Shown: positions 8,794 through 16,945, numbered from the stretch's first letter. The stretch is 32,196 nucleotides of DNA from UBA4823 sp034436035 (GCA_034436035.1 DAOTVW010000110.1:1-32196); one strand, 5' to 3'. Notes: generated by a model not told the origin, from the sequence alone. A program made the numbers and translations.

Positions 8794-10185
8794 TTAATAA
8801 CTGTTTGCTGTGGAACGCACCTTTTTCCCTTTTGAGGTAGGTGCTAAATTCAATCCTTCTGGGCCGGCAACGGCAAATTTTTTCAGCAAGTAAATGTCGG
8901 CAATCATCAAAACAGCATACACTAATGTATACACAATCAAGGTGAACAAGACAGAAGAAGCGCTAACTGTGGGAGAGATGGCATCTTCGATTTTCATCAA
9001 ACCATAAACGACCCAAGGATACCGCCCCATTTCTGTCAGCAGCCAGCCGCAGGTGTTGGTGATATAAGGCAAAATAATTGCCCAGATAAAAACCACCCAA
9101 TATATCTTGGGATGGTTATATTTTTTTCCAAGCGCAATATACAGCGCATATAAAGCCAGCAACCCCATCAATGTTCCAACACCCACCATGATGCGGAATG
9201 TCCAAAAAGCAACTCCAACAGGGGGTATGTAATTTCCGGGTCCAAATTTCTGAGTAAATTCATTTTGTAAATCAATGATGCCCTTTACCTCTCCGCTGGG
9301 TTTGTTATAAGCAAGGATACTCAATGCGTAGGGTATTTCAATGGAAAAAGTATTGCGCTGATTTTTGGTGTCGATCAACGCAACCAGGGAAAACGGGGCA
9401 GGGTCTTTGGATTCCCATAATGCCTCAGCCGCTGCCATTTTCATGGGCTGTGAGCGAACCATCTCCTGACCCTGAATATGGCCAAAGAGACCAGTCAACA
9501 CAATCGCGACGGCACCAAAGATGGCTGCGATTTGAAAGGATCGTTGAAAGAATTCAACCTGTTTCTTCCGCAGCAAGAAATAAGCACTGATCCCTAAAAC
9601 AAAAAACGCTGCAGTGGAAAATCCGCCCAGTACGGTATGAGGGAATTGCACCCAAACATTGCGATTGAAGAGGAGGGCAAAGAAGTCCGTCATTTCTGCC
9701 CTGCCATTGCGCAAGGTGAATCCAACCGGCTCTTGCATAAATGAATTAGCGATCAAAATCCACAATGCCGATAAATTGGAGCCAATGGCTACCAACCAAA
9801 TCGCTAACGCATGGACACCTTTAGATAATCTTTCCCAGCCAAAGATCCAGATGCCCAAAAAAGTCGATTCCAAGAAAAAGGCGAGCAGCGCTTCAATCGC
9901 AAGAGGCGCACCAAAAATGTCGCCCACAAAACGGGAGTATTCTGACCAGTTCATCCCGAACTGAAATTCCTGGACAATACCGGTGACCACACCCATAGCA
10001 AAGTTAATGAGGAATAGCTTTCCCCAATACTTTGCCATCTCTTTATACACTTCTTTTCCCGTTCTTAGGTACGCCGTTTCCATGATGGCGACCAACACGG
10101 ATAGACCTAAGGTCAGCGGGACAAAAAAGAAGTGATACACGGTAGTGATTGCAAATTGCAGCCGAGCAAAAAGAATAGCATTCAT
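8794..10185 (-). CDS. cydA: Cytochrome bd-type quinol oxidase subunit I (short Q-loop)
   Basis: 463 residues, an integral membrane heme protein that oxidises quinol and reduces oxygen to water. Heme ligands can be placed by alignment to E. coli: His18 (heme d or b595 side, E. coli His19), His183 (His186, heme b558) and Met333 in FRIMVG (Met393, heme b558). Glu98 and Glu106 correspond to the proton-pathway glutamates Glu99 and Glu107. The motif WxxxExGRQPW is present as Trp381, Glu385, Gly387-Arg388, but reads GRYPW, with Tyr replacing Gln. At 463 residues it has the short Q-loop of Gram-positive-type enzymes (E. coli CydA is 522). A strong AGGAGGT site precedes the ATG by about five bases. 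It follows rrf2 by 36 bases and heads cydB and cydDC. Confidence 0.95.
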   Translation of the reverse strand: MNAILFARLQFAITTVYHFFFVPLTLGLSVLVAIMETAYLRTGKEVYKEMAKYWGKLFLINFAMGVVTGIVQEFQFGMNWSEYSRFVGDIFGAPLAIEALLAFFLESTFLGIWIFGWERLSKGVHALAIWLVAIGSNLSALWILIANSFMQEPVGFTLRNGRAEMTDFFALLFNRNVWVQFPHTVLGGFSTAAFFVLGISAYFLLRKKQVEFFQRSFQIAAIFGAVAIVLTGLFGHIQGQEMVRSQPMKMAAAEALWESKDPAPFSLVALIDTKNQRNTFSIEIPYALSILAYNKPSGEVKGIIDLQNEFTQKFGPGNYIPPVGVAFWTFRIMVGVGTLMGLLALYALYIALGKKYNHPKIYWVVFIWAIILPYITNTCGWLLTEMGRYPWVVYGLMKIEDAISPTVSASSVLFTLIVYTLVYAVLMIADIYLLKKFAVAGPEGLNLAPTSKGKKVRSTANSY

Positions 10186-10221
10186 AAAAACCTCCTATAG
10201 AAAATATAGATAGAAAATTCT

Positions 10222-10668
10222 TTATTTGTCATCCTTATACAAAACCAAAGAATCTAAATGATGCGCTTCTGCAGCCAACTTATCTAAAGTGGTATTTTCT
10301 AATTCTTCGATGAGCATTCTTTGGATATGTGCCCAATGTGAATTTACCGGGCATCCTTCACTCAGCGGACACTCTTCAGGGGATGCTACACATTCCGAGA
10401 TGACCAATGGTCCTTCAAGTGCTTCCCATACTATCCGTAAATTAATTTGGGACGGGGAACGTGCCAATTGCAATCCCCCGCGTGGACCTGGGTAGGTTTC
10501 GATTAACTGCGCTTTTGAGAGATCAGCGATGATGCGTAATAAAAATGCCCGTGGAATCAACATTGTTTTTTGGATAAACTGGGTTGACAAACGAGTTCCT
10601 TGAGGCTGTTTGGCAAGTGCCAACAGAACCCGAATGGCATAATCTGTCCTGCGATTAATTCGCATCAT
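10222..10668 (-). CDS. Rrf2-family transcriptional regulator with three Fe-S-type cysteines
   Basis: 148 residues: an N-terminal winged helix (about 1-60, RINRRTDYAIRVLLALA) and a C-terminal region with Cys93, Cys100 and Cys106 in CVASPEECPLSEGC. This spacing is that of IscR and NsrR, whose three cysteines hold a [2Fe-2S] or [4Fe-4S] cluster, so the protein is probably an Fe-S sensor of nitric oxide, oxygen or cluster status. It lies directly upstream of cydA on the same strand with 36 bases between them, which suggests that it controls the bd oxidase; bd oxidases are known to resist nitric oxide. Two ATG codons are adjacent at the start (10666-10668 and 10663-10665), so the first residue is uncertain by one. 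Which signal it reads cannot be decided from sequence. Confidence 0.88.
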   Translation of the reverse strand: MMRINRRTDYAIRVLLALAKQPQGTRLSTQFIQKTMLIPRAFLLRIIADLSKAQLIETYPGPRGGLQLARSPSQINLRIVWEALEGPLVISECVASPEECPLSEGCPVNSHWAHIQRMLIEELENTTLDKLAAEAHHLDSLVLYKDDK

Positions 10669-10694
10669 CCGTTATAACCTTTTCGAATTATTGC

Positions 10695-10728
10695 TTACAT
10701 TTATTGTCAATATTTACTATTATTGTAA
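10695..10728. promoter_or_regulatory. 34-bp AT-rich imperfect dyad upstream of rrf2-cydABDC, candidate operator
   Basis: The outer arms are TTACA and TGTAA, the centre is AATATT, and by eye 13 of 17 positions in each half match the other half on the opposite strand. It lies 26 bases upstream of the rrf2 start codon, the place where an autoregulating Rrf2 protein would bind. It includes TTGACA on the minus strand, but no well-spaced -10 box follows, so the promoter itself is unclear. Confidence 0.45.
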
Positions 10729-10791
10729 AGAATTTTCGACTCCAATACAATGGTTATTTGTCATCATCTATTTGTGACATTTTTCGTTAAA

Positions 10792-11319
10792 TCATGCGCG
10801 CCAAAAACCACGCCGTAATGGTCTTACATCTTCAGCAGTTAAGAATGCTTCCTCGTCAACCTCGCGGATCATTTCTTCAACCGCTTTAGCATTCTTCCGT
10901 AACACGCTTACAACGATGAGACTAACTGTGCCATCTTTTCCGCGCGCCGGTATTTCTGTGACTGCATATCCTGATTCGCGCAATTTTTCCGAAATGGCTG
11001 CACCACGCCTCGAACTAATGATGCGCAAGTGGACATGTCCAATTGCCAAGCGCTCTTCGATCATAATGCCAACGACATTCCCAGTTGCAAATCCAGCTGC
11101 ATAGCCGATCATATTCAATGGGTTATCCAGATGACTCAGTACCGTGCTGATCGCCATTACAAAGATCGCCGATTGAAAAAAACCAAAAACCCAAGCAATC
11201 GACTTCTTTCCGCGCATGACCACCAATACCCGAAGGGTATCCAGTGTCATATCACAAACTCGCATGAAGAAAATTAAACCTGCACCAGTCCAGGCATGAA
11301 TGTTTAATAAATAATCCAT
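10792..11319 (-). CDS. UPF0316 family membrane protein (DUF5698 plus DUF2179)
   Basis: 175 residues. The first half is hydrophobic with about three membrane helices (roughly 10-30, 40-60 and 66-86) and the family-type stretch RVCDMTLDTLRVLVVMRGKK. The second half (about 95-165) is a soluble alpha-beta domain, VHLRIISSRRGAAISEKLRESGYAVTEIPARG, of the DUF2179 type also found at the end of YitT proteins. The function of this family is not established. The start is 9 bases after the stop of the glucan phosphorylase gene, so the two are probably one transcript; no functional link is known to me. A Shine-Dalgarno-like GAAAG lies about 8 bases before the ATG. Confidence 0.82.
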   Translation of the reverse strand: MDYLLNIHAWTGAGLIFFMRVCDMTLDTLRVLVVMRGKKSIAWVFGFFQSAIFVMAISTVLSHLDNPLNMIGYAAGFATGNVVGIMIEERLAIGHVHLRIISSRRGAAISEKLRESGYAVTEIPARGKDGTVSLIVVSVLRKNAKAVEEMIREVDEEAFLTAEDVRPLRRGFWRA

Positions 11320-11328
11320 ATCATTCTT

Positions 11329-13518
11329 TCATTTTGTTTTTTTACTGTGTTCCCGAACACTCACTTGTTTATTCATCATCACCGGTTTATATAACCGTTC
11401 TAGATATTCTTTGACCATGCGCCGCATCACAAATTGGGGTACGATAGTGCGCAGCGCATCTTTGCACATAAACAACCAGTCCCCCGGTAAATCATCCGAA
11501 GTACGCCTCCGGTAATATAAGGGGATAATTTCATTTTCTAAAATCTCGTACAAACTTCTTGAATCGGCTTCATCTTGGGCTTCTGGATCTTGGTAATCGA
11601 TATCTTCTCCAATCGCCCAACCATTTTGTCCATTATATCCTTCTCGCCACCAACCATCATACACGGAACAGTTTAACACACCATTCAATGCAGCTTTCAT
11701 CCCTGAAGTCCCCGACGCTTCGTTAGGCCTCCGGGGAGTATTTAACCAAACATCTACCCCTTGGATCAAATAGCGCGCCAAATTCAGGTCATAATCTTCT
11801 AAGAAAACCACCCTCCCGGCTGTATCTGCTCTTTTAGCAAAACGGTAGATCTCCTGAATGAGTTGTTTCCCCCCTTCATGATCCGGATGAGATTTTCCAG
11901 CAAAAATAATTTGCACAGGCATTTCCTGCCTGCTAATCAGGCGGAGCAAACGATCCGGGTCCCGCAAGAGTAAATTTGCTCGTTTATAAGGTGCAAATCG
12001 GCGCGCAAAACCGATGGTTAGCGCATAAGGATCCAGTAAAACGCCTGAAGCGATAACCTGCACCGGATGAACATTTCCTTTCTGCCAAAGGTAACGTGCT
12101 CGTTCACGAATATAATAAGCCAGCTTGCGTTTTAGATGACGGTGCACATCCCATAGCACCTGGTCAGGTATATTCATCACCTGTTCCCAGAGTTCAAAAT
12201 CATCTTGTCTATCCAACCAACCATTACCAAGGTATTCATCAAATAAATAGCGCATTCGCCGAGCCAGCCAGGTACTCAAATGCACCCCATTGGTAATATG
12301 TGTAATCGGCACATCCCTCTCACTCCTATCAGGCCAAAGGAAATGCCACATCTTTCGGCTCACTTGCCCATGTAATTCAGAAACGGCATTCCGCCCATCG
12401 GAAAGTTTCAAGGCCAGCACCGGCATACTGAACATATCTCCCCAACTGGTTGCATGCCGCCCTAGATCAATAAACTGTTCACGGTCTAATCCCAATTCTG
12501 GCCATATATGGGACAGATATTTATCGACCAACCAAAGCGGAAACTCATCGTTCCCGGCAGGTACGGGTGTGTGGGTTGTAAAGATATTGGATTCCCGCAC
12601 AATTTTCATGGCATCTTCAACGGTTTTCCCGGCCGCGACCATTTCGCGCATCCGTTCCAACACCAAAAAAGCAGAGTGTCCCTCGTTCATGTGCCACACA
12701 CTCGGGTTGTATCCCAACACACGCAAAGCCCGAACACCTCCAATCCCTAATAGCAGTTCTTGGGAGATACGCATCTCCAAATCACCACTATACAGACGGG
12801 CAGTCAAAGAGCGGTCACTAGCTGAATTGGTTTCGATGTTCGTATCTAACAGGTATACCGGAACACGCCCGACATGGATTTCCCATAAGCGCGCCTGCAC
12901 TTCGCGGCCGGGTAATTCGACACAGATCGTTTCCGGCTCACCATCTTCTGTTAATACCGGTAGCACCGGTAATTCATCAAATTCTTGGCGTGAATAGGTT
13001 GCTTCTTGCCAGCCATCTTCCGTGATCCGTTGGGTGAAATACCCTTCCGTATAGAAAAAGCCAACCGCTACAAAAGGTAACCCTAAATCACTGGCTTCCT
13101 TGACATGATCGCCAGACAATATACCCAACCCGCCTGCATAAATCGGCAGGGTTTCATGTAAACCAAACTCCATCGAGAAATAAGCAATCGGACGGTTACG
13201 CAATTCGGGATACGTTGTCGCAAACCAGGTGTCTTTCCGGGTGCAATAAGCATCAAATTCACTTAATATTCGGTCGTAATCTTCCAAATAAAAACGATTT
13301 TGTACTACGGCATTGATCTTTGCCCGTTCTACTAAACGTAAAAATCGAATCGGATTATGGGAGGTTTTCTCCCACAGCAAGGGATCAATCCGCAAAAACA
13401 AGCGCATCGCATCCGGATTCCAAGTCCACCAAAGGTTATAAGCTAATTCTGCTAACCGCTCAATTCGTCTAGGAAGTGTGAAACGGTTAGGATGTTTTGA
13501 ACGAAATATCTCGATCAT
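11329..13518 (-). CDS. glgP: Alpha-glucan (glycogen/maltodextrin) phosphorylase, GT35 with DUF3417 N-terminus
   Basis: 729 residues. The N-terminal section (about 10-110, LAELAYNLWWTWNPDA) is the DUF3417 domain of the archaeal/Thermotoga-type glucan phosphorylases, followed by the GT35 catalytic part with AYFSMEFGLHETLPIYAGGLGILSGDH split around residues 112-138. Near the C-terminus NEASGTSGMKAALNG holds the pyridoxal-phosphate lysine (Lys608). The enzyme releases glucose 1-phosphate from alpha-1,4-glucan using phosphate, in the cytoplasm, and so mobilises storage glucan. The start ATG at 13516-13518 is preceded by AAGGAAG. Upstream on the minus strand TTGTGA-18-TAATAT is a possible promoter. 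No other glycogen genes are in the window. Confidence 0.93.
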   Translation of the reverse strand: MIEIFRSKHPNRFTLPRRIERLAELAYNLWWTWNPDAMRLFLRIDPLLWEKTSHNPIRFLRLVERAKINAVVQNRFYLEDYDRILSEFDAYCTRKDTWFATTYPELRNRPIAYFSMEFGLHETLPIYAGGLGILSGDHVKEASDLGLPFVAVGFFYTEGYFTQRITEDGWQEATYSRQEFDELPVLPVLTEDGEPETICVELPGREVQARLWEIHVGRVPVYLLDTNIETNSASDRSLTARLYSGDLEMRISQELLLGIGGVRALRVLGYNPSVWHMNEGHSAFLVLERMREMVAAGKTVEDAMKIVRESNIFTTHTPVPAGNDEFPLWLVDKYLSHIWPELGLDREQFIDLGRHATSWGDMFSMPVLALKLSDGRNAVSELHGQVSRKMWHFLWPDRSERDVPITHITNGVHLSTWLARRMRYLFDEYLGNGWLDRQDDFELWEQVMNIPDQVLWDVHRHLKRKLAYYIRERARYLWQKGNVHPVQVIASGVLLDPYALTIGFARRFAPYKRANLLLRDPDRLLRLISRQEMPVQIIFAGKSHPDHEGGKQLIQEIYRFAKRADTAGRVVFLEDYDLNLARYLIQGVDVWLNTPRRPNEASGTSGMKAALNGVLNCSVYDGWWREGYNGQNGWAIGEDIDYQDPEAQDEADSRSLYEILENEIIPLYYRRRTSDDLPGDWLFMCKDALRTIVPQFVMRRMVKEYLERLYKPVMMNKQVSVREHSKKTK

Positions 13519-13827
13519 AAACTTCCTTTTCTTTTTTATTGATATTTAATAATATTACCACTATCTATGTTATTCTCACAACCCATACTACCTGGGATTT
13601 ATACCTGTTCTTTTTCGGTTTAATTATTTTTATCAATAGAAAAGACTAATCTTAGCTATCCATTGAGTCACTGAATTTGCTAGAATAGTTTCTCATCCAG
13701 TATATTTATTCAGGAATCCTTATCCTATTGTGAAATAAATATTTTCTCTGAATAGATCGGAGTATAATAATTTTATATCAGCCCGCTGCAAATTGATAAA
13801 TTGCTTTAATGACGATAATCTAGCATC
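13519..13827. promoter_or_regulatory. Divergent glgP / lutA intergenic region (309 bp)
   Basis: No gene is seen here. On the plus strand GGAG precedes TATAAT at 13763-13768, about 60 bases before lutA, with only a poor -35 box. Arms TATTCAG (13707-13713) and CTGAATA (13748-13754) form a spaced inverted repeat just upstream of that -10 box and could hold a regulator. On the minus strand a TTGTGA / TAATAT pair with an 18-base spacer may serve glgP. These are visual matches only. Confidence 0.4.
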
Positions 13828-14571
13828 ATGACGAAAAAAATCCAGTTGTTTATCACGTGCCTCATTGATACTTTATATCCCCAAGTCGGAATCGATGTCG
13901 TAGAAGTATTACAACGCGCCGGTGTGGAAGTGGCTTGTCCCGCTGGTCAAACTTGCTGTGGTCAACCCGCCTTCAATGCCGGGCTGCGCCAAGAGGCAAA
14001 AACAATCGCCCAACACACCATCGCTGTTTTTGAAAAAACCGAAGGGGATGTTGTCATTCCATCTGGATCCTGTTGTGCTATGATCCGCAATCATTATGGC
14101 GAGTTATTTGAGGATGACCCCGCCTGGAAGGCACGGGCAGAAAACTTTGCCCAGCGTTGTTATGAGTTTTCCGAATATTTAGTGGATATTTTAAATATAA
14201 CAGAGCTCGAATCATCATATTCGGGTAAGATTACCTACCATCCTTCCTGTCATCTTTTACGCGAACTTGGGGTGAATAAGCAACCTTTAAAGCTCCTCGA
14301 AATGGTAAAAGGCGCTGAATTAGTCCCATTACCGAATGCAGAAGAATGCTGTGGTTTTGGCGGAGTCTTTTCGGTTGAACATCCGCAACTTTCCAATGCT
14401 TTTTTGGAACGCAAATTAGCAAATATTGAAGCAAGCGGCGCTGATATCGTGGTAGCCTGTGACGCTGGTTGCATCACAAATATCAACGGTGGATTTTCAC
14501 ACCGTCTGCAACCCACAAAGGCTGTTCACCTCGCCCAAATACTGAATCAACATACCCCCCCTTCTGAATAA
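13828..14571 (+). CDS. lutA: L-lactate oxidation complex subunit LutA (two CCG domains)
   Basis: 247 residues with two cysteine-rich CCG domains: PAGQTCCGQPAFNAG with a later SGSCCAM in the first, and THYPSCH-like YHPSCHLLRELG with EECCGFGGVFSV and CDAGC in the second. This is the LutA (YkgE) layout, related to the HdrB and GlpC C-terminal parts. Together with LutB and LutC it oxidises L-lactate to pyruvate in many bacteria. The fused lutBC gene follows 17 bases later, which supports the call. There is no recognisable Shine-Dalgarno sequence before the ATG, and the start is chosen from family length (about 240 residues). Regulation may act through the -10 box at 13763-13768 and the nearby inverted repeat. 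Confidence 0.92.
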   Translation: MTKKIQLFITCLIDTLYPQVGIDVVEVLQRAGVEVACPAGQTCCGQPAFNAGLRQEAKTIAQHTIAVFEKTEGDVVIPSGSCCAMIRNHYGELFEDDPAWKARAENFAQRCYEFSEYLVDILNITELESSYSGKITYHPSCHLLRELGVNKQPLKLLEMVKGAELVPLPNAEECCGFGGVFSVEHPQLSNAFLERKLANIEASGADIVVACDAGCITNINGGFSHRLQPTKAVHLAQILNQHTPPSE

Positions 14572-14588
14572 ACCTCAACCTCTATTTT

Positions 14589-16640
14589 ATGCCTACTCCT
14601 TTTTACCAAAAGATTGACCAAGCATTGTCCGACTCCAATTTACAAGCCGCCTTGGATGCGAATGCAGAACGGCGGATAAATGCCCGGGTTACTGCATTTA
14701 CTTCGCTCACCGAGGATTTATCTATCCTGCGCCAGCGCGCCCATAACGTGCGCTTGAATACGATTGAACATCTCGATTATTACCTGGCAACCTTTCGCAA
14801 GAAAGCGCTCGAAAATGGATTTATCATCCATCATGCAACGAATGGAGACGAAGCAATTCGGATTATCTTGGAAATCGCCCGGGAAAATCAAGCCCAATTA
14901 ATTGCAAAATCCAAGTCGATGGTCAGCGAGGAAATTGAATTAAACAAAGCCCTCGAAAACGCGGGAATAAAAGTCGTTGAAACCGATCTCGGTGAATATA
15001 TCGTCCAGATCCGTGGCGAAGCCCCTGCGCATATCATCACCCCAGCGGTACACTTGCGCCGTGCAGATGTAGCAAAAACATTCCACGAATTACTCGGCAT
15101 CCCATACACCGAGGACGTCGCAGATTTAACGAAAGCAGCCCGTCAAGTTTTGCGGCAAGTCTTTCTCGATGCCGACATTGGAATCAGTGGTGTCAACTTT
15201 GGGGTTGCAGAAAGCGGATTGATTTGCGTGCTCACTAATGAAGGCAATGGAAGAATGGTAACCACTTTACCCAAAGTGCACATCGCTCTGATGGGCATTG
15301 AGCGCCTTGTCCCCACCATGGAAGATCTCTCGTTAATGTTGTCCTTACTCCCCCGTTCAGCAACCGGTCAAAAGATCACCGTTTACACCAGCTTAATTCG
15401 GGCACCAAGACAATCCACTGAAATTGACGGCAGTCTGGAGCGCCATATTATCCTCATTGACAATGGACGATCGGCTATGCGCCAATCCCCTCTTTCCGAA
15501 GCATTGTTATGCATTCGTTGTGGCGCTTGTCTTAACGCCTGCCCGGTTTTTCGCGAAATCGGTGGTCATGCCTATGTCAGTCGCAATGGAGTACACACTC
15601 CCTATCCCGGGCCAATCGGCTCCGTTGTATCCACCCCCTTATTTGGATACCATGAATTTGGGCACCTTGCCAGGGCATCGAGCTTATGTGGAGCATGTCG
15701 GGAAGCCTGTCCAGTTGACATTAATTTGCCCGATTTATTATTACGAATCCGAGCAGGAAAAGTGAGTAATGAGAAAGCCGAAAAGCCCAATCCGCCAGAG
15801 ATCCTTAAATGGGGACTAAAAGGTTTTGCCTTCGTGGCATCCCATGCGCACCTGTTTAACCTTGCTCAAAAGGGCATGCGCTTGTTAACCAGCATGATCT
15901 CACCTAACAGCCAGTGGCTACGCATCCCAGCTTGGACTGGCTGGGGCTATGGAAAAGATTTTCCTCGCCCTGCCACGCAAACTTTTCAAGATATATGGAA
16001 AAAACAATCTCCTCAGATTAATCATACGGCTTCGATTAATCCAACAACCAAAACGATCTCTCATCTCGATGACCCTTCGGAAAAACTGGATAATAAAAAC
16101 GCTCACCCTACTCCACCCGCTGACCTTATTCATCAATTTTCGCGAGAGCTAACGGCATTGGGCGGTGTGGTTCACATTTGCCAGCCCGAAGCCCTTGCAT
16201 CCGAAATCGAATCGTATTTAGATCCAGAGTTAAACATTTTGCATCTTAGTCAGAAGGCACATCAAGAATTGCGATCTTTATTGGGAGAAGTCTGGTTAGA
16301 AAAACATGCTCGCCAATACACAAAAATCAACCCTGACCTACCCAGCATTATGACCACTGCGGTCGCTGCCTGCGCAGAAACCGGATCATTGCTTATCTGT
16401 TCCCATCCGGAATCCCCTCTAACCGCATCTCTATTACCGGCTACCCATTTCGTTATCTTGCATCAAGATCAAATCGTCCCAACCTTATCCGATTTGCTTC
16501 ATCATCCTCGTATCCAGGAAGCAAGTAGTTCGGTATTGATTAGTGGGCCATCTCGTACCGCTGATATTGAGATGACTCTAACCATTGGTGTCCATGGGCC
16601 AGCCCAACTTGTTGTCTTTTTATTGGTGAATAACCAGTGA
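14589..16640 (+). CDS. lutB: Fused LutB-LutC lactate utilisation iron-sulfur protein
   Basis: 683 residues, longer than the usual LutB (about 470). Residues 1-300 are the LutB LUD domain, followed by two Fe-S cysteine groups: Cys308, 311, 314, 318 in CIRCGACLNACP, and Cys367, 370, 374 in CGACREACPVDINLP. Residues about 395-470 match the LutB C-terminal region (LKWGLKGFAFVASHAHLFN, then the proline- and tryptophan-rich segment). After a low-complexity linker (about 470-510) a second LUD domain follows, ending in SGPSRTADIEMTLTIGVHGP (652-671), the hallmark of LutC. The gene is therefore a natural LutB-LutC fusion, and no separate lutC is seen. It should carry two [4Fe-4S] clusters and pass electrons from lactate. 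No clear ribosome site precedes the ATG at 14589; coupling to lutA is likely. Confidence 0.92.
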   Translation: MPTPFYQKIDQALSDSNLQAALDANAERRINARVTAFTSLTEDLSILRQRAHNVRLNTIEHLDYYLATFRKKALENGFIIHHATNGDEAIRIILEIARENQAQLIAKSKSMVSEEIELNKALENAGIKVVETDLGEYIVQIRGEAPAHIITPAVHLRRADVAKTFHELLGIPYTEDVADLTKAARQVLRQVFLDADIGISGVNFGVAESGLICVLTNEGNGRMVTTLPKVHIALMGIERLVPTMEDLSLMLSLLPRSATGQKITVYTSLIRAPRQSTEIDGSLERHIILIDNGRSAMRQSPLSEALLCIRCGACLNACPVFREIGGHAYVSRNGVHTPYPGPIGSVVSTPLFGYHEFGHLARASSLCGACREACPVDINLPDLLLRIRAGKVSNEKAEKPNPPEILKWGLKGFAFVASHAHLFNLAQKGMRLLTSMISPNSQWLRIPAWTGWGYGKDFPRPATQTFQDIWKKQSPQINHTASINPTTKTISHLDDPSEKLDNKNAHPTPPADLIHQFSRELTALGGVVHICQPEALASEIESYLDPELNILHLSQKAHQELRSLLGEVWLEKHARQYTKINPDLPSIMTTAVAACAETGSLLICSHPESPLTASLLPATHFVILHQDQIVPTLSDLLHHPRIQEASSSVLISGPSRTADIEMTLTIGVHGPAQLVVFLLVNNQ

Positions 16641-16664
16641 TGATTCCACACCTTTATTATGATA

Positions 16665-16680
16665 TTTGTCAATTGACAAA
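16665..16680. promoter_or_regulatory. Perfect 16-bp palindrome upstream of the ferredoxin gene
   Basis: TTTGTCAATTGACAAA is identical on both strands. It lies 24 bases after the lutBC stop and 73 bases before the ferredoxin start. It contains TTGACA, which could act as a -35 box, but only a poor -10 box (TACGCT) is at the right spacing. A separate TATAAT lies at 16713-16718. A dimeric regulator site is the simplest reading. Confidence 0.5.
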
Positions 16681-16712
16681 GTGAATGGCGTCGATTACGC
16701 TAATCGCTGGAG

Positions 16713-16718
16713 TATAAT
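16713..16718 (+). promoter_or_regulatory. Candidate -10 box for the ferredoxin gene
   Basis: TATAAT preceded by GGAG, the same GGAGTATAAT string seen before lutA at 13759-13768. No good -35 box lies 17 bases upstream, so an activator or an extended contact would be needed. It stands 36 bases before the ATG. Confidence 0.4.
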
Positions 16719-16753
16719 CCAGCAAGAAATTATCTTACAAAGGAGAAAAAACT

Positions 16754-16945
16754 ATGGCAATGAAGATTACCGAAGATTGTATCGCCTGTGGTGCTTGTCT
16801 ACCCGAGTGCCCGACCGAATCAATAAGCGAAGGCGATACTATTTACGTCATCAACCCGGATACCTGTGTTGAATGTGTCGGCCATTACGACTCACCCCAA
16901 TGTGTATCCGTTTGCCCGGTTGATTGTATTGTCAAAGCAGATTAA
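16754..16945 (+). CDS. Small 2[4Fe-4S] ferredoxin (YfhL/FdxA-like)
   Basis: 63 residues with two cluster motifs: CIACGACLPECP (Cys9, 12, 15, 19) and a second one with an insertion, CVECVGHYDSPQCVSVCP, where the spacing between the second and third cysteine is enlarged (about eight residues). This insertion is typical of the YfhL / Chromatium-type (Alvin) ferredoxins, which have low-potential, widely split clusters. It is a soluble electron carrier; partners are not identifiable here. AAAGGAG seven or so bases before the ATG fixes the start. It follows lutBC by 113 bases, with its own -10 box and a palindrome in between, so it may be separately controlled. Confidence 0.9.
   Translation: MAMKITEDCIACGACLPECPTESISEGDTIYVINPDTCVECVGHYDSPQCVSVCPVDCIVKAD

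Noticed and set aside
10759..10779. TGTCA/TGACA hairpin followed by TTTTT on the plus strand as a terminator
   Set aside because: Only five base pairs, AT-rich, and there is no plus-strand gene upstream to be terminated.
12290..12997. 235-residue plus-strand ORF opposite glgP
   Set aside because: It lies wholly within a well-supported glucan phosphorylase gene on the other strand, has no family look and no ribosome site; it is a shadow frame.
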